This document shows, one piece after another, positions 1 to 7,570 of a DNA stretch of 64,000 bases (the stretch's first letter is position 1; each line of letters starts with the position of its first letter). This DNA is from Streptomyces griseus (GTDB taxonomy: Bacteria; Actinomycetota; Actinomycetes; Streptomycetales; Streptomycetaceae), in assembly GCF_900460065.1 (NCBI RefSeq), contig NZ_UAVD01000026.1:310001-374000 (forward strand). Direction: 5' to 3'. Under the pieces are notes generated by a model. The model searched no databases. It was not told where the DNA came from and saw nothing but the letters and a program-made list of their open reading frames with translations. The translations under genes were made by a program, and so were the position numbers.

Positions 1-909
1 CTCGGCATCCCGGCCATGCTGGTCGTGCTCGCCGCCACCGGTGTCCTGCGCGGCCTCCAGGACACCCGCACCCCGCTGTACGTCGCCATCGGTGGTTTCA
101 CGGCGAACGCCGCCCTGAACGTGACCCTCGTCTACGGTGCCGGGCTCGGCATCGCCGGATCCGCATGGGGAACGGTGATCGCCCAGGTCGGTATGGCCGC
201 CGCCTATCTCGTCGTGGTGATCCGCGGAGCCCGAAGGCACAACGCCTCCCTGCGCCCCGACGCGGCCGGCATCAGGGCCAGCGCACGGGCGGGCGTGCCC
301 CTGCTGATCCGGACCCTGTCGCTGCGCGCCGTCCTGATGATCGCCACCGCCGTCGCCGCCCGGCTCGGGGACGTCGACATCGCAGCACACCAGATCATCC
401 TCTCCCTGTGGAGCCTGACCGCCTTCGCCCTCGACGCCATCGCCATCGCCGGGCAGGCGATCATCGGCCGCTATCTGGGGGCGAACGACGAGAAGGGCGC
501 CCGCGAGGCCTGCCGCCGCATGGTCGAGTGGGGTATCGGTTCCGGCATCGTGCTCGGTGTCCTGATCGTGCTGGCCCGGCCCCTGTTCATCCCGCTGTTC
601 ACCAGCGACCCCTCGGTGAAGGACACCCTGCTGCCCGCGCTCCTGGTCGTGGCGGTCTCGCAGCCGATCGCCGGCGTGGTCTTCGTCCTGGACGGCGTCC
701 TGATGGGAGCCGGCGACGGACGCTATCTCGCCTGGGCGATGCTGGTGACCCTCGCCGTCTTCGCGCCCGTCGCCCTTCTGGTGCCCTCCCTCGGCGGCGG
801 GCTCACCGCGCTCTGGTGGGCCATGACACTGATGATGGCCGTCCGCCTCATCACGCTCTGGCTGCGTACCCGGTCGGGCCGGTGGATCGTCACGGGAGCC
901 ACGCGCTGA
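1..909 (+). CDS. MATE family efflux transporter, 3' part (start outside window)
   Basis: C-terminal 302 residues of a DinF-like MATE (multidrug and toxic compound extrusion) membrane protein. Frame 1 is already open at base 1, so the true start lies to the left. The visible part has about eight hydrophobic helices and the second MatE half, with family-like helix patches such as AAHQIILS (near residue 125) and IIGRYLGAND. MATE proteins export cationic or hydrophobic compounds using Na+ or H+ gradients; the substrate here cannot be read from the sequence. It converges on rplI, and two parS sites and a bidirectional terminator follow the stop codon. Confidence 0.85.
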   Translation, partial: LGIPAMLVVLAATGVLRGLQDTRTPLYVAIGGFTANAALNVTLVYGAGLGIAGSAWGTVIAQVGMAAAYLVVVIRGARRHNASLRPDAAGIRASARAGVPLLIRTLSLRAVLMIATAVAARLGDVDIAAHQIILSLWSLTAFALDAIAIAGQAIIGRYLGANDEKGAREACRRMVEWGIGSGIVLGVLIVLARPLFIPLFTSDPSVKDTLLPALLVVAVSQPIAGVVFVLDGVLMGAGDGRYLAWAMLVTLAVFAPVALLVPSLGGGLTALWWAMTLMMAVRLITLWLRTRSGRWIVTGATR

Positions 910-927
910 TCCGTACGCCGCGCGGCC

Positions 928-943
928 TGTTTCACGTGAAACC
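928..943. other. parS site 1 (ParB-binding)
   Basis: TGTTTCACGTGAAACC: the 14-bp core GTTTCACGTGAAAC is perfect and only the last base departs from the 16-bp palindrome. ParB loads here and spreads to build the segregation complex. The site lies in the convergent gap between the MATE gene and rplI. Confidence 0.93.
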
Positions 944-950
944 GACACCC

Positions 951-966
951 TGTTTCACGTGAAACA
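951..966. other. parS site 2 (ParB-binding)
   Basis: TGTTTCACGTGAAACA, a perfect 16-bp parS palindrome, 23 bp (about two helical turns) from site 1 and one base before the rplI/MATE terminator stem. Confidence 0.95.
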
Positions 967-967
967 G

Positions 968-1002
968 GAAGGGCCGCACCCCGTCACGGGGTGCGGCCCT
1001 TC
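968..1002. terminator. bidirectional terminator between MATE gene and rplI
   Basis: A perfect 16-bp inverted repeat (968-983 with 987-1002) and 3-nt loop sit between two convergent genes. The stem begins GAAGGGCCGC, so transcripts of either strand would fold it. No long T tract follows, as is common in high-GC actinobacteria. Confidence 0.85.
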
Positions 1003-1025
1003 ACTGACTCAGCTGAGCTCTGCCC

Positions 1026-1472
1026 TTAGGCAGCAACGACCTCGACGCCGAGCTTCGCTGCGACCTCGGGGTGCAGACGGACGGACACCTGGTGTCCGCC
1101 GAGCGTCTTGATCGGCGAGCCGAGCTCGACGCGACGCTTGTCGACGTCGGGACCACCGGCGGCCTTGATCGCCGCGGCGACGTCGGCCGGGGTGACCGAG
1201 CCGAAGAGACGGCCGGCGTCGCCGGAGCGAACAGCCAGACGGACCTTCACGCCCTCGAGCTTGGCCTTGATCTCGTTGGCCTGCTCGATCGTCGCGATCT
1301 CGTGGATCTTGCGGGCGCGGCGGATCTGCGCCACGTCCTTCTCGCCGCCCTTGGTCCAGCGAATGGCGAAGCCACGCGGAACCAGGTAGTTGCGGGCGTA
1401 CCCGTCCTTGACGTCGACGACGTCGCCGGCGGTGCCGAGGCCGGAGACCTCGTGGGTGAGGATGATCTTCAT
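1026..1472 (-). CDS. rplI: 50S ribosomal protein L9
   Basis: 148 residues, the usual length for bL9. The N-terminal globular domain (about 1-45) carries the family signature GLGTAGDVVDVKDGYARNYL; a long connecting helix leads to the C-terminal rRNA-binding domain (about 75-148). L9 binds 23S rRNA near the L1 stalk and helps keep reading frame. It is the last gene of the leftward rpsF-ssb-rpsR-rplI operon. The ATG start is preceded by GGAAGGG. A strong hairpin follows the stop. Confidence 0.98.
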   Translation of the reverse strand: MKIILTHEVSGLGTAGDVVDVKDGYARNYLVPRGFAIRWTKGGEKDVAQIRRARKIHEIATIEQANEIKAKLEGVKVRLAVRSGDAGRLFGSVTPADVAAAIKAAGGPDVDKRRVELGSPIKTLGGHQVSVRLHPEVAAKLGVEVVAA

Positions 1473-1490
1473 GCTGTTGTCACCCTTCCC

Positions 1491-1727
1491 TTATCGCGCG
1501 GTGGACGTGTAGGGCAGCAGCGCCATCTCACGGCTGTTCTTGACAGCCGTGGCGACGTCACGCTGGTGCTGCGTGCAGTTGCCGGTGACGCGGCGGGCAC
1601 GGATCTTGCCGCGGTCGGAAATGAACTTCCGCAGCATGTTCGTGTCCTTGTAGTCCACGTACTGGGTCTTGTCCTTGCAGAACGCGCAGACCTTCTTCTT
1701 AGGCTTGCGCACAGGCGGCTTCGCCAT
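1491..1727 (-). CDS. rpsR: 30S ribosomal protein S18, zinc-binding (C+) form
   Basis: 78-residue bS18, which pairs with S6 on the 30S platform. It retains the metal-ligand set CAFC (residues 14-17) plus GNCTQH (about 49-54), so it is the zinc-containing C+ paralogue and not the cysteine-free copy that streptomycetes express under zinc starvation. Strong ribosome site AGGAGA upstream of ATG. It is third in the rpsF operon, 18 bp before rplI. Confidence 0.97.
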   Translation of the reverse strand: MAKPPVRKPKKKVCAFCKDKTQYVDYKDTNMLRKFISDRGKIRARRVTGNCTQHQRDVATAVKNSREMALLPYTSTAR

Positions 1728-1769
1728 GGTGTTTCTCCTGTGTGATCAAGAAGTGGGGTACGAGCAGCC

Positions 1770-2384
1770 CTAGAAGGGGGGCTCGTCCGAGTAGCCGCCG
1801 CCAGAGCCGCCGGAACCGCCGGAGCTTCCGCCCCAACCGCCTCCGCCGCCCTGCTGGCCTCCGCCGCCCTGGCCGCCTGACGGCGCGCCGGTCGCCCACG
1901 GGTCGTCGGCGGGTGCACCGCCGCCGCCCTGCTGGCCACCGCCACCGGGACCGCCGCCCCAGTTGCCGCCGCCCTGCTGGCCGCCGCCGTATCCACCCTG
2001 GCCGCCCTGACCACCGCGACCGGTCGTCTTGGTGACCTTGGCCGTGGCGTTCTTGAGGCTGGGGCCGACTTCCTCGACGTCCAGCTCGTAGACCGTGCGC
2101 TTGACGCCCTCACGGTCCTCGTAGGACCGCTGCTTCAGCCGGCCCTGCACGACGACGCGCATGCCTCGCTGAAGCGACTCCGCGACGTTCTCCGCCGCCT
2201 GACGCCAGACCGAGCAGGTGAGGAACAGGCCTTCGCCGTCCTTCCACTCATTGGTCTGCCGGTCGAAGATGCGGGGAGTGGACGCGACACGGAACTTCGC
2301 GACCGCCGCACCGGACGGGGTGAAGCGCAGCTCGGGGTCGTCGACGAGATTGCCGACGACCGTGATGACGGTCTCGCCTGCCAT
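1770..2384 (-). CDS. ssb: single-stranded DNA-binding protein SsbA
   Basis: 204-residue SSB. The OB-fold domain covers about residues 1-115 (starts MAGETVITVVGNLVDDPELR). It is followed by a long Gly/Gln-rich linker (about 120-195) and the acidic tip YSDEPPF, which recruits replication and repair partners. The linker is longer and more glycine-rich than in E. coli SSB, typical of Streptomyces SsbA. The ribosome site GAGAGG precedes ATG. Placement between rpsF and rpsR is the conserved operon order. Confidence 0.97.
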   Translation of the reverse strand: MAGETVITVVGNLVDDPELRFTPSGAAVAKFRVASTPRIFDRQTNEWKDGEGLFLTCSVWRQAAENVAESLQRGMRVVVQGRLKQRSYEDREGVKRTVYELDVEEVGPSLKNATAKVTKTTGRGGQGGQGGYGGGQQGGGNWGGGPGGGGQQGGGGAPADDPWATGAPSGGQGGGGQQGGGGGWGGSSGGSGGSGGGYSDEPPF

Positions 2385-2458
2385 GGGTGAACCTCTCGGC
2401 GGGGATTGCTTCTGGCTGCTTGCTGCTACTCGGACCCGAAAACCGCTGAGCTGAAAGC

Positions 2459-2749
2459 TCAGTGGACCTCGGGACGGAGGACCTTGGTCCGGAGGACCGA
2501 CTCGTTCAGGTTCATCTGGCGGTCGAGCTCCTTGACGACCGCAGGCTCGGCCTGCAGGTCGATGACCGAGTAGATGCCCTCGGGCTTCTTCTTGATCTCG
2601 TAGGCGAGCCGACGACGGCCCCAGGTGTCGACCTTCTCCACCTTTCCGTCGCCCTCACGGACGACGGAGAGGAAGTTCTCGATCAGCGGGGAGACTGCTC
2701 GCTCCTCGAGATCGGGGTCGAGGATGACCATCACCTCGTAGTGACGCAT
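2459..2749 (-). CDS. rpsF: 30S ribosomal protein S6
   Basis: 96-residue bS6, starting MRHYEVMVILDPDLEERAV. The open frame extends 24 codons further upstream, but the ATG at 2749 is preceded by a near-perfect AGGAGGTGG, which fixes the start. S6 binds 16S rRNA as a heterodimer with S18. First gene of the rpsF-ssb-rpsR-rplI operon; the upstream leader holds two hairpins that might serve S6:S18 feedback. Confidence 0.97.
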   Translation of the reverse strand: MRHYEVMVILDPDLEERAVSPLIENFLSVVREGDGKVEKVDTWGRRRLAYEIKKKPEGIYSVIDLQAEPAVVKELDRQMNLNESVLRTKVLRPEVH

Positions 2750-3080
2750 GTGGAACCCACCTCCTTTGGACTCAGCGGCCACGGTCGTTCCGTGGCAGGA
2801 GGGTCGTGATGCGTAGTGCAACGGTGTTCCCGAGGAACACCCAACGCGGACGATCCGCTCCCGAACGGTCCCGGAGACGGGGTTCGGGGGAGGCTCGCCG
2901 TGCTGGCCTGGGCAGACACCGGTGCAGACCGTACAGACTACCCGTAGACCCGCTTCCGGTTGAAATCAGGAGCTCAGAGGGCACAATCGAGACAGATGCG
3001 GTGTGAGAGGCGCTACACACCCACTGCGGTGCGCAGGGCGCCGGATCCACCCGCCCATCCGCCCGGCCAGGAGGTAATCC
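2750..3080. promoter_or_regulatory. rpsF leader and divergent intergenic region
   Basis: 331 bp without a gene. On the rpsF-sense (minus) strand the leader contains two hairpins: an 8-bp stem at 2823-2841 (GGTGTTCC/GGAACACC, 3-nt loop) and a 7-bp stem at 2778-2796 (GCCACGG/CCGTGGC, 5-nt loop). Many bacteria carry an S6:S18-binding mRNA motif in this position, so one hairpin may be that element; I could not match the full consensus. The rest should hold the divergent promoters, which I could not place with confidence. Confidence 0.45.
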
Positions 3081-3425
3081 ATGGCTCAGACCATCCGACC
3101 CGCCACCGGCTCCCGGTCCACGACCGGACGCCGCCCCACCGGCTCGCTCTTCGCGACGGACGGCAGGCCGCACCCCGTCCAGGACGTCCTGATGGTCGTG
3201 ACCGGGGTTCTCGGCATCCTCGCGTTCGTCACGGCGATGTTCCACCATCTGCACCTGATCAGCTCATGGGCGGGCCTCGTCGGGATTCTGACCGGCGCCT
3301 ACGGCCAGTACATCTCGAAGACCACCTGGGAGCGGTTCGGCCTGATCATGGGCCTCGGCGCCTCCGCGGTCGGCTTCTACCTCGGCATGGCCCACGGCGG
3401 CCTCTTCGGCGGCGTGATCACCTGA
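3081..3425 (+). CDS. small integral membrane protein, unknown function
   Basis: 114 residues. A basic, Ser/Thr/Arg-rich N-terminus (about 1-35) precedes three predicted membrane helices: about 36-53 (VLMVVTGVLGILAFVTAMF), 60-75 and 88-110. The ribosome site AGGAGGTAATCC is unusually complete, so translation should be strong. It stands alone between the rpsF operon and femX. No family that I can name; it looks like a conserved Streptomyces membrane protein. Confidence 0.85.
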   Translation: MAQTIRPATGSRSTTGRRPTGSLFATDGRPHPVQDVLMVVTGVLGILAFVTAMFHHLHLISSWAGLVGILTGAYGQYISKTTWERFGLIMGLGASAVGFYLGMAHGGLFGGVIT

Positions 3426-3449
3426 CCGGAGCACCGGCCGGACCACCGG

Positions 3450-3479
3450 CCGGCGCGGGTGCCCGGGCGCCCGCGCCGG
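3450..3479 (+). terminator. hairpin terminator after the 114-residue membrane protein
   Basis: Perfect 10-bp inverted repeat CCGGCGCGGG / CCCGCGCCGG with a 10-nt loop, 25 bp after the stop codon. GC-rich, without a T tract. Confidence 0.6.
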
Positions 3480-3597
3480 TCCGTCCTGTGTTCCGGGCCC
3501 CCGGGGCCAGGCCGCGCGCCCCCCGGTCACAGTAGGCTTCGGCGCGAGAGCCGGAGCCCCTGACCGATGGGGACACACCTGCCGAGGAGCGCCCCGC

Positions 3598-4716
3598 ATG
3601 AGCCTGACCCTGAGGACCATCAGCCGAGAGCAGCATCTGGCGTACATCCAGAGCCTGCCCTCGGCCAGTCACTGCCAGGTCCCGGCGTGGGCTGATGTGA
3701 AGACCGAATGGCGCTCGGAGAACCTGGGCTGGTTCGACAAGAACGGCGAGATCGTCGGCGCCGGCCTCGTCCTGTACCGCCAGCTGCCCAAGATCAAGCG
3801 CTACCTGGCGTACCTCCCCGAGGGCCCGGTCATCAACTGGTACGCGCCGAACCTGGAGGACTGGCTCCAGCCGATGCTCGCGCACCTCAAGCAGCAGGGC
3901 GCCTTCTCCGTGAAGATGGGTCCGCCGGTGGTCATCCGCCGCTGGGACTCGGCCGCCATCAAGTCCGGCATCCAGGACCCCGACGTGAAGCGCCTGCGGG
4001 ACGTCGAGGCCACGCACATCGAGCCGCGCGCCTTCGAGGTCTCCGACCGGCTGCGCAAGATGGGCTGGCAGCAGGGCGAGGACGGCGGCGCCGGATTCGG
4101 TGACGTGCAGCCCCGCTACGTCTTCCAGGTGCCGCTGGCCAACCGCTCCCTGGAGGACGTCCTCAAGGGCTTCAACCAGCTGTGGCGCCGCAACATCAAG
4201 AAGGCCGACAAGGCCGGCGTCGAGGTCGTCCAGGGCGGCTACGAGGACCTGGCCGAGTGGCAGCGGCTCTACGAGATCACCGCCGTGCGCGACCGCTTCC
4301 GGCCGCGCCCGCTCTCGTACTTCCAGCGCATGTGGACCGTCCTCAACTCCGAGGACCCCAACCGGATGCGGCTCTACTTCGCCCGGCACAACGGCGTGAA
4401 CCTGTCCGCGGCCACGATGCTCGTCGTCGGCGGACACGTCTGGTACTCCTACGGCGCCTCCGACAACATCGGACGCGAGGTCCGGCCGTCGAACGCGATG
4501 CAGTGGCGCATGCTGCGCGACAGCTACGCGATGGGCGCGACCGTCTACGACCTGCGCGGGATCAGCGACTCGCTGGACGAGACCGACCACCTCTTCGGCC
4601 TGATCCAGTTCAAGGTCGGCACCGGCGGCGAGGCCGTCGAGTACGTCGGCGAGTGGGACTTCCCGCTCAACAAGCTGCTCCACAAGGCGCTCGACATCTA
4701 CATGTCGCGCCGCTGA
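3598..4716 (+). CDS. femX: FemX-type lipid II:glycine glycyltransferase
   Basis: 372-residue FemABX-family protein made of two GNAT-like lobes, with a C-terminal lobe containing the family-typical GVNLSAATMLV and YSYGASDN. FemX enzymes use Gly-tRNA to add the first glycine to the peptide stem of lipid II. Streptomyces has LL-diaminopimelate with a single-Gly bridge, so one such enzyme makes biological sense. ATG is preceded by GAGGAGCG. It is followed 91 bp later by an alanine-racemase-like gene, likely co-transcribed. Confidence 0.9.
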   Translation: MSLTLRTISREQHLAYIQSLPSASHCQVPAWADVKTEWRSENLGWFDKNGEIVGAGLVLYRQLPKIKRYLAYLPEGPVINWYAPNLEDWLQPMLAHLKQQGAFSVKMGPPVVIRRWDSAAIKSGIQDPDVKRLRDVEATHIEPRAFEVSDRLRKMGWQQGEDGGAGFGDVQPRYVFQVPLANRSLEDVLKGFNQLWRRNIKKADKAGVEVVQGGYEDLAEWQRLYEITAVRDRFRPRPLSYFQRMWTVLNSEDPNRMRLYFARHNGVNLSAATMLVVGGHVWYSYGASDNIGREVRPSNAMQWRMLRDSYAMGATVYDLRGISDSLDETDHLFGLIQFKVGTGGEAVEYVGEWDFPLNKLLHKALDIYMSRR

Positions 4717-4807
4717 TCCGCTTCACTTCCCTCCGGGACGCGCACATCGCGGCCCACCCCGTTCGTTCCTGATTCACCGCAGCCACCAGAAAGGTTCCGG
4801 GCCGGCC

Positions 4808-5839
4808 ATGGCGCTCTCCCTCTACGTCGACACCGCGCGCTGGCGGGCGCACCAGAAGTCCGTGATCGACCAGTTCCCCGGTCTCGTACCCGTCTGCAAG
4901 GGCAACGGCTACGGCTTCGGCCATGAGCGCCTCGCCGACGAGACGATCCGCTTCGGGTCCGACACCCTCGCCGTCGGGACGACCTACGAGGCGGCCCGGA
5001 TCAAGGACTGGTTCAGCGGCGATCTCCTCGTCCTGACCCCGTTCCGGCGCGGCGAGGAGCCCGTGCCCCTGCCGGACCGCGTCATCCGGTCCGTCTCCTC
5101 CGTCGACGGCGTGCACGCCCTGGTCGGCGCCCGCGTCGTCATCGAGTGCATGAGCTCGATGAAGCGCCACGGCGTCAAGGAGGAGGAGCTCGGGCAGCTG
5201 CACGCGGCCATCGAGGACGTACGGCTCGAAGGCTTCGCCCTGCACCTGCCGCTGGACCGCACCGACGGCTCCGACGCCGTCGAGGAGGTCATAGGCTGGA
5301 TGGACCGGCTGCGCGCGGCCCGGCTGCCGCTGCACACCATGTTCGTCAGCCATCTGCGGGCCGAGGAGCTGGCCCGGCTCCAGCAGCAGTTCCCGCAGAC
5401 CCGCTTCCGCGCCCGCATCGGCACCCGGCTCTGGCTCGGCGACCACGAGGCCACCGAGTACCGGGGGGCCGTTCTGGACGTCACCCCCGTCGTCAAGGGC
5501 GACCGGTTCGGCTACCGCCAGCAGAAGGCCGCCTCCGACGGCTGGCTGGTCGTCGTGGCCGGCGGTACGTCCCACGGCGTCGGCCTGGAGGCGCCCAAGG
5601 CGCTGCACGGCGTGATGCCGCGGGCCAAGGGCGTCGCCCGCGCCGGGCTGGCCACGGTCAACCGCAACCTGTCGCCGTTCGTCTGGGCGGGCAAGCAGCG
5701 CTGGTTCGCCGAGCCGCCGCACATGCAGGTGTCGATCCTGTTCGTCCCCTCGGACGCCCAGGAACCGCGGGTCGGTGACGAGCTGGTGGCCCACCTGCGC
5801 CACACCACCACGCAGTACGACCGGCTCGTCGACCGCTGA
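4808..5839 (+). CDS. alanine-racemase-fold PLP protein linked to femX
   Basis: 343 residues. The N-terminal half resembles the PLP-binding TIM barrel of alanine racemase, with the likely Schiff-base lysine in VCKGNGYGFG (residues 29-38; compare VVKANAYGHG). The C-terminal half has the order of the racemase beta domain, but where racemases have GYADGYPR with the second catalytic tyrosine this protein reads VVAGGTSHGVGLE, with no tyrosine there. It may be a racemase with changed chemistry or a different PLP enzyme. The link to femX suggests a cell-wall amino-acid role, which is inference. Confidence 0.75.
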   Translation: MALSLYVDTARWRAHQKSVIDQFPGLVPVCKGNGYGFGHERLADETIRFGSDTLAVGTTYEAARIKDWFSGDLLVLTPFRRGEEPVPLPDRVIRSVSSVDGVHALVGARVVIECMSSMKRHGVKEEELGQLHAAIEDVRLEGFALHLPLDRTDGSDAVEEVIGWMDRLRAARLPLHTMFVSHLRAEELARLQQQFPQTRFRARIGTRLWLGDHEATEYRGAVLDVTPVVKGDRFGYRQQKAASDGWLVVVAGGTSHGVGLEAPKALHGVMPRAKGVARAGLATVNRNLSPFVWAGKQRWFAEPPHMQVSILFVPSDAQEPRVGDELVAHLRHTTTQYDRLVDR

Positions 5840-5843
5840 GCGG

Positions 5844-5874
5844 CCCGGGCGCGGCCCGTACGGCCGCGCCCGGG
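5844..5874. terminator. bidirectional terminator between the racemase-like gene and the GT87-like gene
   Basis: 13-bp perfect inverted repeat (5844-5856 with 5862-5874), 5-nt loop, in the gap between convergent genes. Confidence 0.8.
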
Positions 5875-5882
5875 GCTGCGGG

Positions 5883-7388
5883 TCAGCCTTCCCGGGTGGG
5901 CGGGGCGCCCCACTCCACCTGGGGCCCCGTGACCGCCATGGCCTCGTGTCCCGGCTCTCGGGCCTCGGGCGCCAGCACGAACGCGTCCGGGGTCCCGTCG
6001 AGGACGCCGCCGGACGGGTCGTCCGACCCGTCCGCGCGCACCGGGTCCTTCTCCGGCCTGAGGATGTCCCGGACGACCAGCGCGCACAGGTACAGCGTGC
6101 CCAGCAGGTGCAGGACGATCGCGACCTGGTAGCCCTCCTGCGGCAGCCCCTGGTGCTTGTCCCCGCCGCTGGTGTAGGCGAGGTAGAACCAGATCCCGAG
6201 GAAGTACATGACCTCGCAGGCCTGCCAGATGAGGAAGTCGCGCCAGCGCGGCCGGGCCAGGACGGCCAGCGGGATCAGCCAGAGCACGTACTGCGGTGAG
6301 TAGACCTTGTTCGTCAGGATGAATGCGGCCACCACCAGGAACGCCAGCTGGGCGAAGCGCGGCCGGCGGGCCGCGGAGAGCGCCAGGCCCGCGATGCCCG
6401 CGCAGAACACGACCATCAGTACGACCGACGCGGTGTTGACCGTCTCCACGTCGATGGGCTTGCCGGTGCGCTGGGTGATGACCAGCCAGAACGAACCGAA
6501 GTCGATGGGCCGCTCCTGGCTGAAGGTGTAGAACTTCCGCCACCCCTCGGGGGCGAAGATCATCACCGGCAGGTTCACCACCAGCCAGGCCGTCCCCGCG
6601 CCCAGCAGGGCCGTACCGAACTCGCGCCACCGGCCGGCCCGCCAGCAGAGGACCAGCAGCGGTCCCAGCAGCAGCACGGGGTAGAGCTTGGCGGCGGTCG
6701 CCAGGCCGATCAGGACGCCGAACGCGAGCACCCGGCTCCGGGACCACATGAGCATCGCGGCGGCCGTCAGGGCGACGGCCAGCAGGTCCCAGTTGATGGT
6801 CGCGGTCAGGACGAACGCGGGGGCCAGCGCGACCAGGAGGCCGTCCCAGGGGCGGCGGCGGTGCGTACGGACGGTGCACACGGCGACGACGACCGCGCAG
6901 ATCATCAGCATGCCCGCGTTGACCATCCAGTACATCTGCTCGCGCTGCTGGATGGGGTCGCTGTCGGGCGTCAGCGTCAGCCACGACGCCACCTGCATGA
7001 ACACCCCGGTCAGCACGGGGTACTCCAGGTACTGCATGTCGCCGCTCAGCCGGTCGAAGTACGGCACGAGGCCGTCGGCGAAGCCGCGCCCCAGGAAGAG
7101 GTGCGGAATGTCGGAGTAGCAGGCGTGGGTGTACTGCGAGGTGGCCCCGCGGAACCAGGCCCACTCGTAGCAGGGGATCTTCTGCACCATGCCGAGGGCG
7201 AACATCCCGATCATGACCAGCGCGACGACGCGCACGGGCGTCAGCGGGCCGTCGCCGAGCCGCGCCCAGCGTCCCACCCGGCCGCCGAACAGCTCGCTGC
7301 CGGCCGCCGCGACCTCGTCCTGATCGGTGGGCCGCACGACGGGCCGCTCCTGGTGCACGCTCGTGTCTTCTGCGCTGGGGCTTGGCAT
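5883..7388 (-). CDS. polytopic membrane protein, GT87-like glycosyltransferase
   Basis: 501 residues from the ATG at 7388, which has GCAGGAT upstream; the open frame continues further but its extra residues are low-complexity. About ten to twelve membrane helices are visible, with conserved acidic patches (DRLSGDMQYLEYP, about 110; NWDLLAVAL, about 200; ATAAKLYPVLLL, about 230) like the DUF2029/GT87 polyprenyl-phosphate-mannose-dependent mannosyltransferases. KLYP after a helix is typical of that group. Acceptor unknown. It follows a class A PBP gene in the same direction but behind a strong terminator, so it probably has its own promoter. Confidence 0.75.
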   Translation of the reverse strand: MPSPSAEDTSVHQERPVVRPTDQDEVAAAGSELFGGRVGRWARLGDGPLTPVRVVALVMIGMFALGMVQKIPCYEWAWFRGATSQYTHACYSDIPHLFLGRGFADGLVPYFDRLSGDMQYLEYPVLTGVFMQVASWLTLTPDSDPIQQREQMYWMVNAGMLMICAVVVAVCTVRTHRRRPWDGLLVALAPAFVLTATINWDLLAVALTAAAMLMWSRSRVLAFGVLIGLATAAKLYPVLLLGPLLVLCWRAGRWREFGTALLGAGTAWLVVNLPVMIFAPEGWRKFYTFSQERPIDFGSFWLVITQRTGKPIDVETVNTASVVLMVVFCAGIAGLALSAARRPRFAQLAFLVVAAFILTNKVYSPQYVLWLIPLAVLARPRWRDFLIWQACEVMYFLGIWFYLAYTSGGDKHQGLPQEGYQVAIVLHLLGTLYLCALVVRDILRPEKDPVRADGSDDPSGGVLDGTPDAFVLAPEAREPGHEAMAVTGPQVEWGAPPTREG

Positions 7389-7483
7389 GCCGCACATCCT
7401 GCCGTACGGGGCTGTGCCAGGGGGCAAGGACCGCCCGGGCGACACGGGCGGGGGCCGGGATGCCGTGTGCCGCCGCCGGAAAC

Positions 7484-7529
7484 GCGGCGAGGGCCGCCGT
7501 ACCCGGGTGGGTACGGCGGCCCTCGCCGC
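7484..7529 (-). terminator. terminator after class A PBP gene
   Basis: 21-bp perfect inverted repeat (7484-7504 with 7509-7529) with a 4-nt loop, 42 bp beyond the stop of the leftward PBP gene and ahead of the next leftward gene. One of the strongest hairpins in the window. Confidence 0.88.
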
Positions 7530-7570
7530 TGTCACGGGCCGGCCCGTGAGGGCCCGGCCGGGGCGTCCGG

